Below are positions 11,945-23,300 of a stretch of DNA of 64,000 nt, in pieces. This stretch comes from Antedon mediterranea (Eukaryota; Echinodermata; Crinoidea; Comatulida; Antedonidae). Numbering within the stretch: position 1 is the first letter of the stretch; each line of letters starts with the position of its first letter. The notes beneath the pieces are model-generated. The model did no database searches, was not told the DNA's origin, and was given only the letters and a program-made list of their open reading frames with translations. A program made the translations under genes and the position numbers. The DNA is taken from contig NC_092673.1 in NCBI RefSeq assembly GCF_964355755.1, forward strand, positions 17,365,001-17,429,000, in the 5' to 3' direction.

Positions 11945-12890
11945 CTGTCTTACAGTAAAGTGATCTTTAATTGGAAGAGGACCAGTACAATTACTTGTTT
12001 TTAATCACATGATTATAAACTATTTATTCCTCTTGTCTGTGCTCGTACAAAATAATAAAACGGTCGCTAATTGGAAGTGTCTTAAAGTAAAGTGATCTTT
12101 AATTGGAAGAGGACCAGTACAATTACTTGTTTTTTATCACATGATTATAAACTATTTATTCCTCTTGTCTGTACTCATACAAAATAATAAAACGGTCGCT
12201 AAATGGAAGTGTTTAAATTGAAGTGATCTTTAATTGGAAGAGGACCAGTACAATTATTGTTTTTTATCACATGATTATAAACTATTTCTTCTTCTTGTCT
12301 TTATTCATACAAAATAATATAACGGTTGCTAATTGGAAGTGTCTTAAACTGAAGTGATCTTTAATTGGAAGAGGACCAGTACCTTTACTTAATTTTGTCA
12401 CATAATTAAACTATTAATTATTCTTGCCTTTACTCATACCAATTAATAAAAATGGTCACTAATTAGAGGGGTCTTAAAGTAAAGTGACCTTTAATTGGAA
12501 GCGGACCAGTCAGTACAGTTACTTAATTTTGTCACATAATTAAAACTATTAATTATTATTGTCTTTATTCATACCAATTAATAAAATGGTCGCTAATTGG
12601 AGGTGTTTTAAGTAAAGTGGTCCTTTATTGAAAGAGGTCCAATACAATTACTTGTTTTTTGTCACATAATTAATAACTATATATTCTTCTTGCTTTATTA
12701 ATACTAAATAATATAATGGTCGCTAATTGGAGGTGTTTTAGGTAAAGTGATTTTTAATTGGAAGAGGAACACTTCATTTACTTGTTTTTGTCACATACTT
12801 ATCAATTATTTATTCTTCTTGTCTTTTCACATACCATATAATATAATGGTCCCTAATTGGAGGTGTTGAGGTGTTTAGGCAAAGCGATAT
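11945..12890 (+). repeat. Diverged ~130-bp tandem repeat, about 7 copies
   Basis: Each unit contains AAAGTGATCTTTAATTGGAAG, a GGACCAGTACAATTACTT core and AATGGTCGCTAATTGGA. Copies start near 11948, 12078, 12215, 12345, 12472, 12600 and 12732 and diverge progressively rightward. No open reading frame. Confidence 0.8.
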
Positions 12891-13320
12891 TTAATTAGAA
12901 AAAAAAAAATTGTTTGGCATCATTAAGTATTATTGGTTATTAAAAGAAGACAAGACAAGTGCAGGCGTGATAAAAACAACCACCTATCATAAAACGTATG
13001 ATACAGTATTTAATAGTGGACGCATTTCAATCCATGGGTCAGACATTATTAAACGGGCCGGACAGCATTAAATTGTTGAAAAACGCCCACGAACCCGTTG
13101 AAACATGCAACTGGACACTATCCAATGCTGAAAAGTGTCCACCCGGACACCTTTGAATGCTGGACACAATTCAATCTTACACCGGCACTGATCCATGACT
13201 GTATTTGAAATCGGTCGCGTTTCCAATCAGTCGCATATGGCATGCCAAATGTGCCTTATGTATATTTTCTTTTGTTTTTTCCTCCAGGGTCATACCGTAT
13301 GCGCGATATGATTCTAGCAA
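12890..13320. other. Noncoding spacer
   Basis: Contains a short region (13040-13190) with repeated GGACAC...TTGAATGCTGGAC words, perhaps an old tandem repeat. No gene. The overlapping frames around 13177-13504 on both strands fall in sequence repeated at 49.9 kb and look spurious. Confidence 0.35.
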
Positions 13321-14323
13321 GACAATGATGATTAGGTTTAAAAAAGGTGGTACAAAACATTTTTTGGGGTTTGAGAGGCTTTCCATTGGTACACCAAAGA
13401 GCCGTAAAAAATGAATTCATAAAAAATTCAATATATGTTATGTACCCAATATATCGTTTATTATTGTTCTGAAAAAATGGTAAATAATAATGATATACAT
13501 TCAAAAAATTAATAAATTAACATATTTCTCGTTTTTGGCATGAAATTTAACTGAAAATATTTGAATCTAATATTAAATTATTATTATAATATTCTAGAAT
13601 GTGTTTTGACATAACGTTAGTAAAAAGATAAATATATTGGCACATGCCGTTTCATACATATAATGCTAATTGATCGATCATCTACAGTAATATTTGGGCA
13701 ACTATTAATCTTTGTTATGGATGATTTTACCAATATACAGAAACAATTTTATTGCATTACCGGTAAATATTTTTTCTTTACTGTAGTTTAAAATGTATGT
13801 ACAGTATAGTGATTCATTTGATCATGTTTGAAAGAGTTGGTGTCAGTTTATTTCAAAATGTTAGCATAACTCAATGTCGATGACCTATTAATATAGTACA
13901 CCCTCTCTCCCCTGAAATTGACACTTAACAAGTATATATAACTTTACTTATTTAATTTAACTTTACAATCAATTGTGTTAATAATTAATGCATTTTAAGT
14001 TAAAGGCCAAAACTCGAATAGCGAAAGCTGATTTGTTTTATGTCTTTTTTGTCATAATTGTTAATGAAGTTTTTATATTATATTATGAGAGTGACAAATA
14101 AAGTATTTACACAAATATATATTTTGGCCTTATGTGTACAATATAAATTTTAAAAAAGATTTTCCAAGTTTAAACACTCAAATCGCTAGCATTACAAAGA
14201 ATCTACAATTTCTTTTTAAAGAATTGTAGCCAATTTTTAAAAAATGTCCTAAATACTGTAGGGTAGTTTTTGCAGTTTAATTTAAGCATGACAGATTTGC
14301 TCCTGTATACTGAAATCCATTAA

Positions 14324-14549
14324 AGATATATTGTCACCCGGAAAATATATATTTTTCTTGAATATGCAATTTTAATGTCATAATAGTTATTCACTTTGAC
14401 CAAAAATTGGAGCGAAAATAAAACTATTTACCTGAAAATAATGCAAACAATAGTCAAATTATCAGACAATGGGTTGAAGCTGCAGAATTCCCTATTAAAA
14501 GTGTGATTTATTAATCTTCATTTTTCATGTTTTTGGGGGACAATATATC
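14324..14549. mobile_element. TTAA MITE, right end merged into a minisatellite
   Basis: The left end AGATATATTGTCACCC follows a TTAA (14320-14323). The right end GGGGGACAATATATC is complementary to it. A relative with both TTAA flanks lies at 35718-36061. Here the right TTAA is lost and the end is reiterated as part of a 37-bp minisatellite. Confidence 0.75.
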
Positions 14550-15541
14550 CAGTACCATGTGGACCCCTGTTGGGGGACAATATATCCAGTACCATGTGGA
14601 CCCCTGTTGGGGGACAATATATATCCAGTACCATGTGGACCCCTGTTGGGGGACAATATATCCAGTACCATGTGGATCCCTGTTGGGGGACAATATATCC
14701 AGTACCATGTGGATCCCTGTTGGGGGACAATATATCCAGTACTATGTGGACCCCTGTTGGGGGACAATATATCCAGTACCATGTGGACCCCTGTTGGGGG
14801 ACAATATATCCAGTACTATGTGGACCCCTGTGGGGGGACAATATATCCAGTACCATGTGTACCCCTGTTGGGGGACAATATATCCAGTACCATGTGGACC
14901 CCTGTTGGGGGACAATATATCCAGTACCATGTGGATCCCTGTGGGGGGACAATATATCCAGTACCATGTGTACCCCTGTTGGGGGACAATATATCCAGTA
15001 CCATGTGGACCCCTGTTGGGGGACAATATATCCAGTACCATGTGGACCCCTGTGGGGGGACAATATATCCAGTACCATGTGTACCCCTGTTGGGGGACAA
15101 TATATCCAGTACCATGTGGACCCCTGTTGGGGGACAATATATCCAGTACCATGTGTACCCCTGTTGGGGGACAATATATCCAGTACCATGTGGACCCCTG
15201 TTGGGGGACAATATATCCAGTACCATGTGGACCCCTGTTGGGGGACAATATATCCAGTACCATGTGGACCCCTGTTGGGGGACAATATATCCAGTACCAT
15301 GTGGACCCCTGTTGGGGGACAATATATCCAGTACCATGTGGACCCCTGTTGGGGGACAATATATCCAGTACCATGTGGACCCCTGTTGGGGGACAATATA
15401 TCCAGTACCATGTGGACCCCTGTTGGGGGACAATATATCCAGTACCATGTGGACCCCTGTTGGGGGACAATATATCCAGTACCATGTGGACCCCTGTTGG
15501 GGGACAATATATCCAGTACAGTGTACCATGTGGACCCCTGT
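14535..15541 (+). repeat. 37-bp minisatellite, about 27 copies
   Basis: The unit consists of GGGGGACAATATATC (the MITE end) plus CAGTACCATGTGGACCCCTGTT (split here as flank). Because 37 is not a multiple of three and no frame of the unit has a stop, long frames are open in all plus frames and several minus frames. These apparent 237-342-residue proteins are artefacts. The matching place in U4 (57099-57135) has a single unit, so it preserves the pre-expansion state. Confidence 0.97.
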
Positions 15542-16299
15542 TGAATAAATTTTAACCTGGTAAACTTAAGAACAACAATAATTAATGTTTAAATTTAAGC
15601 AACAACAAAATAAAGCTTATTGACTGAATTTAATACAAAAAAGTAAATTAAATTAAATACCGTACATGTTTTTTTTGTTCATATGGGTTGTTAAAGGTGA
15701 TACATTTTATATAAGGGCACACTCCATACTAATGGGGAATTTAGGTGTAAGTTTCATTTTGATTGTTTCAGAAACGGTAATGGTAACATGCATAATATAG
15801 TGAACAGACTTTTGTTATTATATCAATTTTTAATAATTTAGTTAAATTATTTTATTAATTCAGAATAAGGATAACACTGGTCAACAACAAATATTTCACT
15901 ATCGCCCATCATCCGCCTAATTTTAATGGTGTGCCCACATCCATAAGAGGATTTGTTGGAAAGCAGAATTAGAAATGGGTTAGATGGGTATCACTGAAAT
16001 ATTTGTGAAAAATTGTAATGTTGTTTACTACACCAACAACATAAGAACCTTCATTCATGAATATAAACATTTGATAATATCAAATGAAGGAAATAAAAAA
16101 GATTACGTTGTTTCTTTTCCTCCATGATATCACACAGTGTGCCTTCTCTTAGTCTTATTGACTTAACCAACTTGACTGGACAATATCCAGATGCCAATTG
16201 TGTAGTAAAATGATTTCATATGCTCTAGTTAACATTGTCTTTACAAAAGGTTGTTCTTGGTTAATATGAAATGTATAGAAACTGAATAACACAGTTCAT

Positions 16300-16532
16300 A
16301 TTCTCATTAAATAGGCTAGTCATGCAAGACTGACTGAAGAAGTCAGGTGATGCACATAACGTGGCATAGAGGGTGTTGGTACTTTGCATAACAATAAACA
16401 CCTGTTAGCGTCCATTGATGTAGAGCTGTACAATCGCATTGCTAGACTAGTAGTAGTAGTGGATGGAGGATTCTTTTCCAGACAAATGATATCATTTTAT
16501 GTTAACCTACAATTATTTATGAATTCATTAGT
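16300..16532 (+). promoter_or_regulatory. Candidate promoter and noncoding first exon of the ROCO gene
   Basis: The coding start at 19284 lies in an exon with a 3' splice acceptor at 19260-19261, so an upstream noncoding exon must exist. The block here contains ATGCAAGACTGACTGAAGAAG and AACAATAAACACC, and ends at a GTGAGT donor at 16533. It recurs with a donor-like GTGAGT in U1 (~8840), U3 (~47280) and U5 (~61190). Conservation of the donor word makes this the best candidate, but it is an inference. Confidence 0.35.
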
Positions 16533-16539
16533 GTGAGTT

Positions 16540-19261
16540 ATATATTTTTTCATTTCTTGATAGTAATTTTACTTTTAAGCTAGTAGAGCTCTTTGTATGA
16601 AGGTTTAAACATGGACCTATAAAATAACAGCTCCATGAGTTAAAGCTAATCGGTAATAATACAATACACTAGCAGATACCCGTCCAATGGTTTTAAGTTG
16701 TGGGAATCAAAGAGATTACAGTCATATAGTACAATGCAGTATGCACAAATCTATAAATGGATGTATAGTGTGAAGAGGTACATTATACAGCATTTTAGAA
16801 GGAAGATAAAGTTAATAGGAATACTCTATTCTTTATATTTCAGTGTCTATTTTGTTTTAATTCTAAAAGCAAGTAACTTTAAATACAAACTAGATTTAAA
16901 CTCGAGGCTATCGCGCAACGCATAACATGCACATGCTATTTATTAGGCTTAGTATACAGTAGGCTGCACCACAACGATGGTACAAACAGCATAGCATTGA
17001 TCAAAACCGTTCAATAAGGGTCAACGTATTGGCATTGTAAACGGTTTAGTTGACGGTTTAGTTTTATTTTACGTACATTTATTTAATTGTTTGAATTTGA
17101 TGACTTTTACGCGATATGCGCTCTATTGAATGTGATGAACTGTGTTGAAAAAGATAATAATCCAATTTTTAAAATTCAGATGGCCATATGATGACGTCTA
17201 ACATCCGAGAGGTAAATATTCTGCATTAATTCATATCTACAACATATCTGCTTACATTATTACGTTAAACAAAATTGGGGTCACCGTTGATCCTATTCAA
17301 AATATGTATAATTTTGCACAAATTTGCATAAAATTACCTATTTTCAAGCGCATGATCTTTAAAGTTTGATGTGCACATGTGTCCTTATTTTACATTCATA
17401 ATTGATTAAAAATGAAAAAAAGTGCATAAAAAATGAAAAAAAATGCATCATAAAAAGTATAAAGAACAATAATCAAGTGAAAATACGGTGTTTATAAAGC
17501 TACGTACAGGCTAAGTGCGCAGCTTTTGCCGTTTTTTAGATCTGCGAGACACAAAAAATGAGCAGAAAATATGAAATTTTTGACAATAACAATAGGCTAT
17601 CGCTCTACAGAGAGCAATAACCTATTTGCAGAATCATCGCAACATTAGTGCTCACTGTAAAATGAATGTTTGAAAAACATGCAGTCACAAAATAAAACAG
17701 AATCTCAGTAATATATTAATTTTTAATATACATCTGTATCTTTGTTCTTGTTTTGTTTGTGTAAATATATTAAAATAACAGATGTTTATTATTGTATTGA
17801 TTGATTAATAATACAGGTAATAATGTTTTGTAAAAGCTTCGAAAGTATGTTAATATTATTTCTGATTGGAGAACAGTGACTTAGTTGAATCTGGTTGAAT
17901 ATTCTTGCAGTCGCCTGTTGTTGTTCAGTTGAATGACCTGAATAGTGGTGGTAAAAATGATTGGTGATTTGTCTTTAAGATGAACAACAATGTATGTTTT
18001 CTGGTGGTGTCTGGTAGTGTGTAGGCCTAAATTAAAGAAGTAAATATGATTTATCCTCCTTGTTTGTACCTCCTTCCTAAACACCACGAAAATAAATACC
18101 ATAAAAAAAACAATTACAAATAACAAAACATAATGTTAGCATAATGTACTTTACAATATTTCATATCATAACCCTACACAGGAAGCTAATGGAATTAGAA
18201 GCCTCTCTTTAAAGTCAAGCATTATGTGGGCCTAAAAGTGGGCCGAATTGTCTCATTACACCTGGGCCAAATAATCCCGCATTCAGCTATTGCCTATATA
18301 GCAGCTTAGGAATAGTAATTGGTAAGAAACATAACCTAGCCTTGTGTTATCACTGCATTTGGTGTTTGAAAAAATGGAAAAAGGGTGCTCAATCTCTCCT
18401 TTGGCAGGCGCGATGTGCATGAGGTAGAAACTGACCACCCGTTCATTTGAAATGGTGCACAACATGTAGCACTGCCGCTACACTGACTGCATGTGCTCTC
18501 GATATATTGCAAATGATTTGAGTGACCTAATTGTGACATAGGAAAATGGCCCAGAATTACCGAACGCAGCATTTTTGCCTAAATTGGCCTAAAAACACAT
18601 TTTTTGTACAAATTTTCTGTTCTAATATAGCTTAATGAATTAAAAGGTGCCCCAGCTTGAACTTTGCTAGTATTGGATGGACGGTTTAGGAGGAGATAGA
18701 GGAACAAATTTAATTACAATATAAAAATATAATCTGTAGTTTTTAAGCAATGGGCAATACGTTGACCATTAGATGCCTTACTGAATTCAAATAAGTCTCA
18801 CACATTTGGCATATTTCAGTAAGTCAGATGCTGATATATTTTTCTGTTATTCTGGACAGTGCACATGCAATAATACAAACATTCTGTTTTATAGTGTACA
18901 ACACCAGTTTGGTGATAAAAGATAAGGATAAGAGATATTGAGAGAATTTTGAGTAAAGTATATTCAGTTATTTGGAACTTTGTTAAATGAAAGGGAAAAT
19001 TACTGAAAACATCACAATCAATGGTTGGATCTCAATGGTGTATACAAAAAAAATATGAGCAAAAAGCTAAATCAAAACGATGGGTTAAAACAGCCAGAAA
19101 GGAATTGCAGAGCTTTCGGGTAGCACTAATCCTTTTTCTTTGATTGAATTCGATTTGAAGGAAGTATAACAAAGAAGGAACAGTCTGGTGAAGAGAGAAA
19201 GTAGAAAACAATGAAGATAACTTGCATATAAAATAATGTATTTGTTTATTTGTCTTTGCAG
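16540..19261 (+). other. Noncoding; putative first intron of the ROCO gene
   Basis: No supported coding sequence. The small frames (16698-16925, 17881-18126, 18283-18572) lack domains and acceptable splice context. If the noncoding first exon at 16.3-16.5 kb is right, this is its intron. It ends in TTTGTTTATTTGTCTTTGCAG. Confidence 0.4.
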
Positions 19262-19283
19262 ATCTCCACTTTGAGCAACAATA

Positions 19284-20348
19284 ATGGCAAGTAATGAAAC
19301 AGTGTTAAAACCATATCCTAAGATTTTAGAGATACCATGTAATGATATTGAATTTGGAGAACTTATTGGAAGTGGTTCAACGTGCAGTGTGTTGAAAGGG
19401 GTTTGGAAAACTAAAAAAGATGTGCCAGTTGCAATTAAACGTCTCAACCATTTTCGAGAAATGGAAATTGTTACATTACGAAAAATTAAAGCTGATGAAG
19501 AAAAAAAACACATTGGTAGAAAGTTCATAATAGAGATTCTAGGGGTTAGTAAGAAGGATCATATGGATTGTATTGTAATGGAATATGTAGCAAATGGGTC
19601 ATTATATGATTATTTAGGCCAGAAACGAGAACAGCAGCAACCTCTTGGGAATGACCAATTTTTCAACTGGACCCAGCAAGGTGCTCTTGCAATACAGTAT
19701 CTTCATGAACTTGATATAATTCATCGAGATATCAAATCGCCAAATTTTTTAATTACTGATAAACATAATTTTAAACTTTGTGACTTTGGAATTTCCTGCA
19801 TAAGTGATAAAACAGTTACAACAACATATACTGGGTCTCTTCCATGGATGGCTCCTGAAAGTTTTGAGGCTTTTTTTAAATACGATGGGTCAAAAATAAA
19901 GGTATCAAAGCGTTCAGACATATACTCTTATAGTGTTGTGATATGGGAAATGTGGACTTGTCAAAAACCAGAGTTTTCGGTGAAAGTTGATGGTATGTCA
20001 GGGAAAATTTTCATTTAAAAATTTTGTTTAGCAATATTGCTAATCAAACTGATTTTTAAGTCCAGAAACATAGTTTTGTATTGTATTTTTTGCTACACAA
20101 TTTTCAAAATGTGTAGCAATAAGGTTGTTTTGTATAGCTTTTTGCTACGCTACACTGGCGAAAATGTTCCCTGTATGTACCAGTTAGATGAAGGAACACC
20201 CACTAAGTTAAAGGATATGCTGCATAGTTGCTGGGAGGTGGACAGAATGAAAAGGCCAAGTATTCCAGATATACTAGAAACTATGGAGGAATTGGCTATT
20301 ACAATGGAGGAATTGGCTATTACAATGGAGGTTAAAGATTTTAAAGAG
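19284..20348 (+). CDS. Kinase-domain exons of the ROCO gene
   Basis: The first coding exon holds most of a protein kinase: glycine-rich loop G29-S-G31 with V36, VAIK lysine at residue 52, HRD at 147-149 with N153, DFG at 167-169, WMAPE ending at residue 192 and the SDIYSYSVVIWEM segment from 211. All catalytic residues are present, so an active kinase is expected. The second exon gives the last lobe (DMLHSCWEVDRMKRPSIPDI) and ends exactly in phase 0 at 20348. The donor after exon 1 is strong (GTATGT at 19993, phase 1), but no AG in the right phase sits close to the kinase sequence. An AG at 20136-20137 gives phase 2 and one at 20122-20123 gives phase 0. This junction is unresolved, or mutated. 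TKL-type (RIPK/MLK/ROCO-like) is my best class. Confidence 0.9.
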
Positions 20349-23300
20349 GTATGTTTCCTACAATCAAATTCAGTATCGTTTCACTCCAGCTGGACTAGAG
20401 ATTTTTTCCCAATGAGAAATACAAACTTGTCAAATCTAGTTCACCCAAATCCTGTGTATTGAAAATGCAATTACTAGCTAATGCAAGTGATCCTTGCCTA
20501 CTTAAGATCCCCTTAGTCAAACTTAAAACTTCTGAACACTTCTTATTCTTATTATGATGACAGTCCACATAAATAGTATTTCTCTCCTTGAACATTATAT
20601 TTCTTTATACAAACTGATTGGCTCTGATTTTTTTTATCATTTTCTCTGTAATTGTACTGTACTTGTCTTGTTTTTGTTATTTATTTATAAAAATGTTTTT
20701 TTGTGTTTATATGGTCATCTCGTGACAAGTACTTCTTGACATGTACTTCTAGTACTATAACTGCTGCTTGCTTTCAGCTCCTAAATGAGTCATCCTCTTG
20801 GGACGTAGCGATCTAAAGCAGCAGCGTGAAAAACATTGTTTTGATGAAATATAAAGTGCGTCTTATACATCAACGATAAAAAAATACTGATATTTTACTC
20901 TCAGTTAGGGAGTGCGTCTTATACACAGGTGCGACTTATACACTGAAATATACGGTATACTATTCCCCACAATATACTCCGATTGTTTATGAATATATTT
21001 GATTTGATCTTTAATAATTTGCAGTATAATTTTTATTATGCTACTGTACCTCCACACGCGTGGTCCAGTCCAAAAATAAACAAAAAACTAAAATGGCTAT
21101 CGCCACCAACGGCCAACTTAGTTGAAACCAGGAAGTTGCAAGGTGATGACAACGTGAACCCGGAAATTACTTCTACCGCGTACGGTTGAAAATCTACCGA
21201 TGAAATCAATAATTTTGTTTTAAAATCCTTTATAATATCTTCCTAAGATATAAATATGGAACAATATCGTAATAGTGAGAACTAATGTTATTAACGTTTC
21301 GGGAGGTAGGTATCCAAGGCGGAGATTTGTCTTTGAAGTTTTCCATTGTGCTTGCCTATGTCACAATTAAGCATAATTTATATATAGATTCATAATAAAT
21401 GAAACAAAAGAGTATAATAATGAATGGATAAGCTGCTTTAAAAAAGAGGTACTTTTAATTTTCTTATAGTCAGTAGAAGAGTATATTCCATCTGCTATTA
21501 CTGCTCATGGTACAGATGTTAAGGAAGCATATAATGAAGCATTGACTGAGGGATCTGTCAAAATCAATCTTGGAATGCTTAAAGTGATTGGACAGGAAGG
21601 TGTGGGGAAAACTTGCCTCATTAATGCCTGTCTTGGAAAAAAGTAATACATAGTTTAAGACAGTGAAATTGACAATATAAACTTTCCATCATTTCAGGCC
21701 TGTTTGATGTACAATGAGTGGGAGTATGGAATGCAGCAGGGGCACAGGGGCAGATCCGGTAAATTGTAATGCAAAAGATAAGACATCAAATTGAGCTCAG
21801 CCCTTCATTTCACTATTTTTAGGATTGATGATACAATTTTTGTCGCAATGTGAAAGAAGTAAATCGATGATACAAATTTTGATTTGCGATGTGAAGGAAT
21901 TGCATCGATGATATGAATTTTGTCACGATGTCCATGAAATGAATTGAGTAAAAAATATGCTGATGAAAAGTGATGAACAGATGCTTAATAATCATTACCA
22001 TTAATACAGTAGTTAGATCGGATTGCCCAACCAATTTCTAACAATTAGGCCTATGCTACAATGGCTACTTGGTAGGGCTTGTTTATGAGGATCCACTATC
22101 AAGGCTAGCCCTCCAAGGCCTATGCCCTTTTAAGTCAGGCATAGCATAATATAATTCATATATACAAACATAATAGGCATATAATATTATTATTTTGTTC
22201 TTACGGTGAGGTTATAGCCCTGGGGTTTGTCGTTTTTATGTCCGTTTTAAGAAAATAAATAAAACACAAAGTTATGATAATGTGAATGAGACATATGGAG
22301 AGGAGAGGTCCAGTACCAATGCTTTGTTAACCTTGTGGGGTTGACCCAGCAGAGATTGAGAGGATGACATATGCCGCCAATAGTTTTTACATTTCATTCA
22401 AATCTCGACAAAATTTGTATCACTCAACGCAAATTTATCCAATGCATTTTATTCACATATACACGAATCATAGTTACGTAAACAGCGTTCTATACGGGAG
22501 TGTTTTTTACATTGAAAAAAGATAAAAATGTTATTTTAATTTTATTGATATTGCAGCGCAATTAAATAGCAATAACTGAATACAATTTATTAAAATATAT
22601 CAACCATCTTAAATTGATTGAATTAACTAATCAATCAGTTTTTGTATTTATAAATCATAAATAAAGGTTAGAAATGTTTTGATTATTACATTATTATTAT
22701 AAGTATGTATATTTATTTATTTATTGTTCTTTATTGGTTTTCAATTACTCTATTTACTTTCAGATTTGAGAAAGACCATAACATTACAGATGGCATAGAA
22801 GTTATAAGGACAGCAAGCAAAACATGGAATGAGGCTAAAGCTGATAGTGGTAAACATGAATACATTTAGCACTGTTGTCATTTATCTCCATTATAATAAA
22901 CACAAACAGTCTCATATCCTCAAATACGCTATAAAAAATATGATATAAAATAATATACTGTAGTAGATAAAATACTGTATTTTAGCCTGTTTCCGCTATA
23001 AGTAATTTTTTGGTGGTCCTGTTAAAATATTTTACCCAAACTGCCTTTCATGAGTTGCAATTCTTATTGACCTATGTAATAATAATAACTTTATTGTTTC
23101 TCTTTTATAACAGAGGCACAATTCTCAAGAGATGTGCAACAACAAAAAATTAATATGGACTTATCTTAATACACAATCAAATACAAACATTATAAAATAT
23201 TGTTACATTAAAAAGTATATAAACATTAGGTTATAAAAATACATTCAATACATTTGAGTGAAAAGTAAAAGATTGTGTTATGGAAGGATATTATAAATTT

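Larger units (their letters stand above)
13320..16540 (+). repeat. Duplicated unit U2, upstream of the ROCO gene
   Basis: Matches 49857-57965 (unit U4) in order and orientation: GATGATTAGGTTTAAAAAAGG, ACCCAATATATCGTTTATTA, a TTAA MITE, GAATAAATTT, and ATACTAATGGGGAATTTAGG. Differences are a minisatellite expansion here, and a Kolobok element plus a 1.2-kb insertion in U4. Part of it (13740-13905) also matches 45220-45370. It ends in a block shared with U1, U3 and U5. Confidence 0.85.

Noticed and set aside
14518-15555. Long open frames (237-342 codons) on both strands with repeated PVGGQYIQYHV- or SPNRGPHGTGYI-like residues
   Set aside because: They are by-products of the stop-free 37-bp minisatellite; all frames are open at once and the paralogous site has one unit.
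21819-22034. 71-codon minus frame in a ROCO intron
   Set aside because: Overlaps short internal repeats (ATCGATGATAC words) and has no domain.
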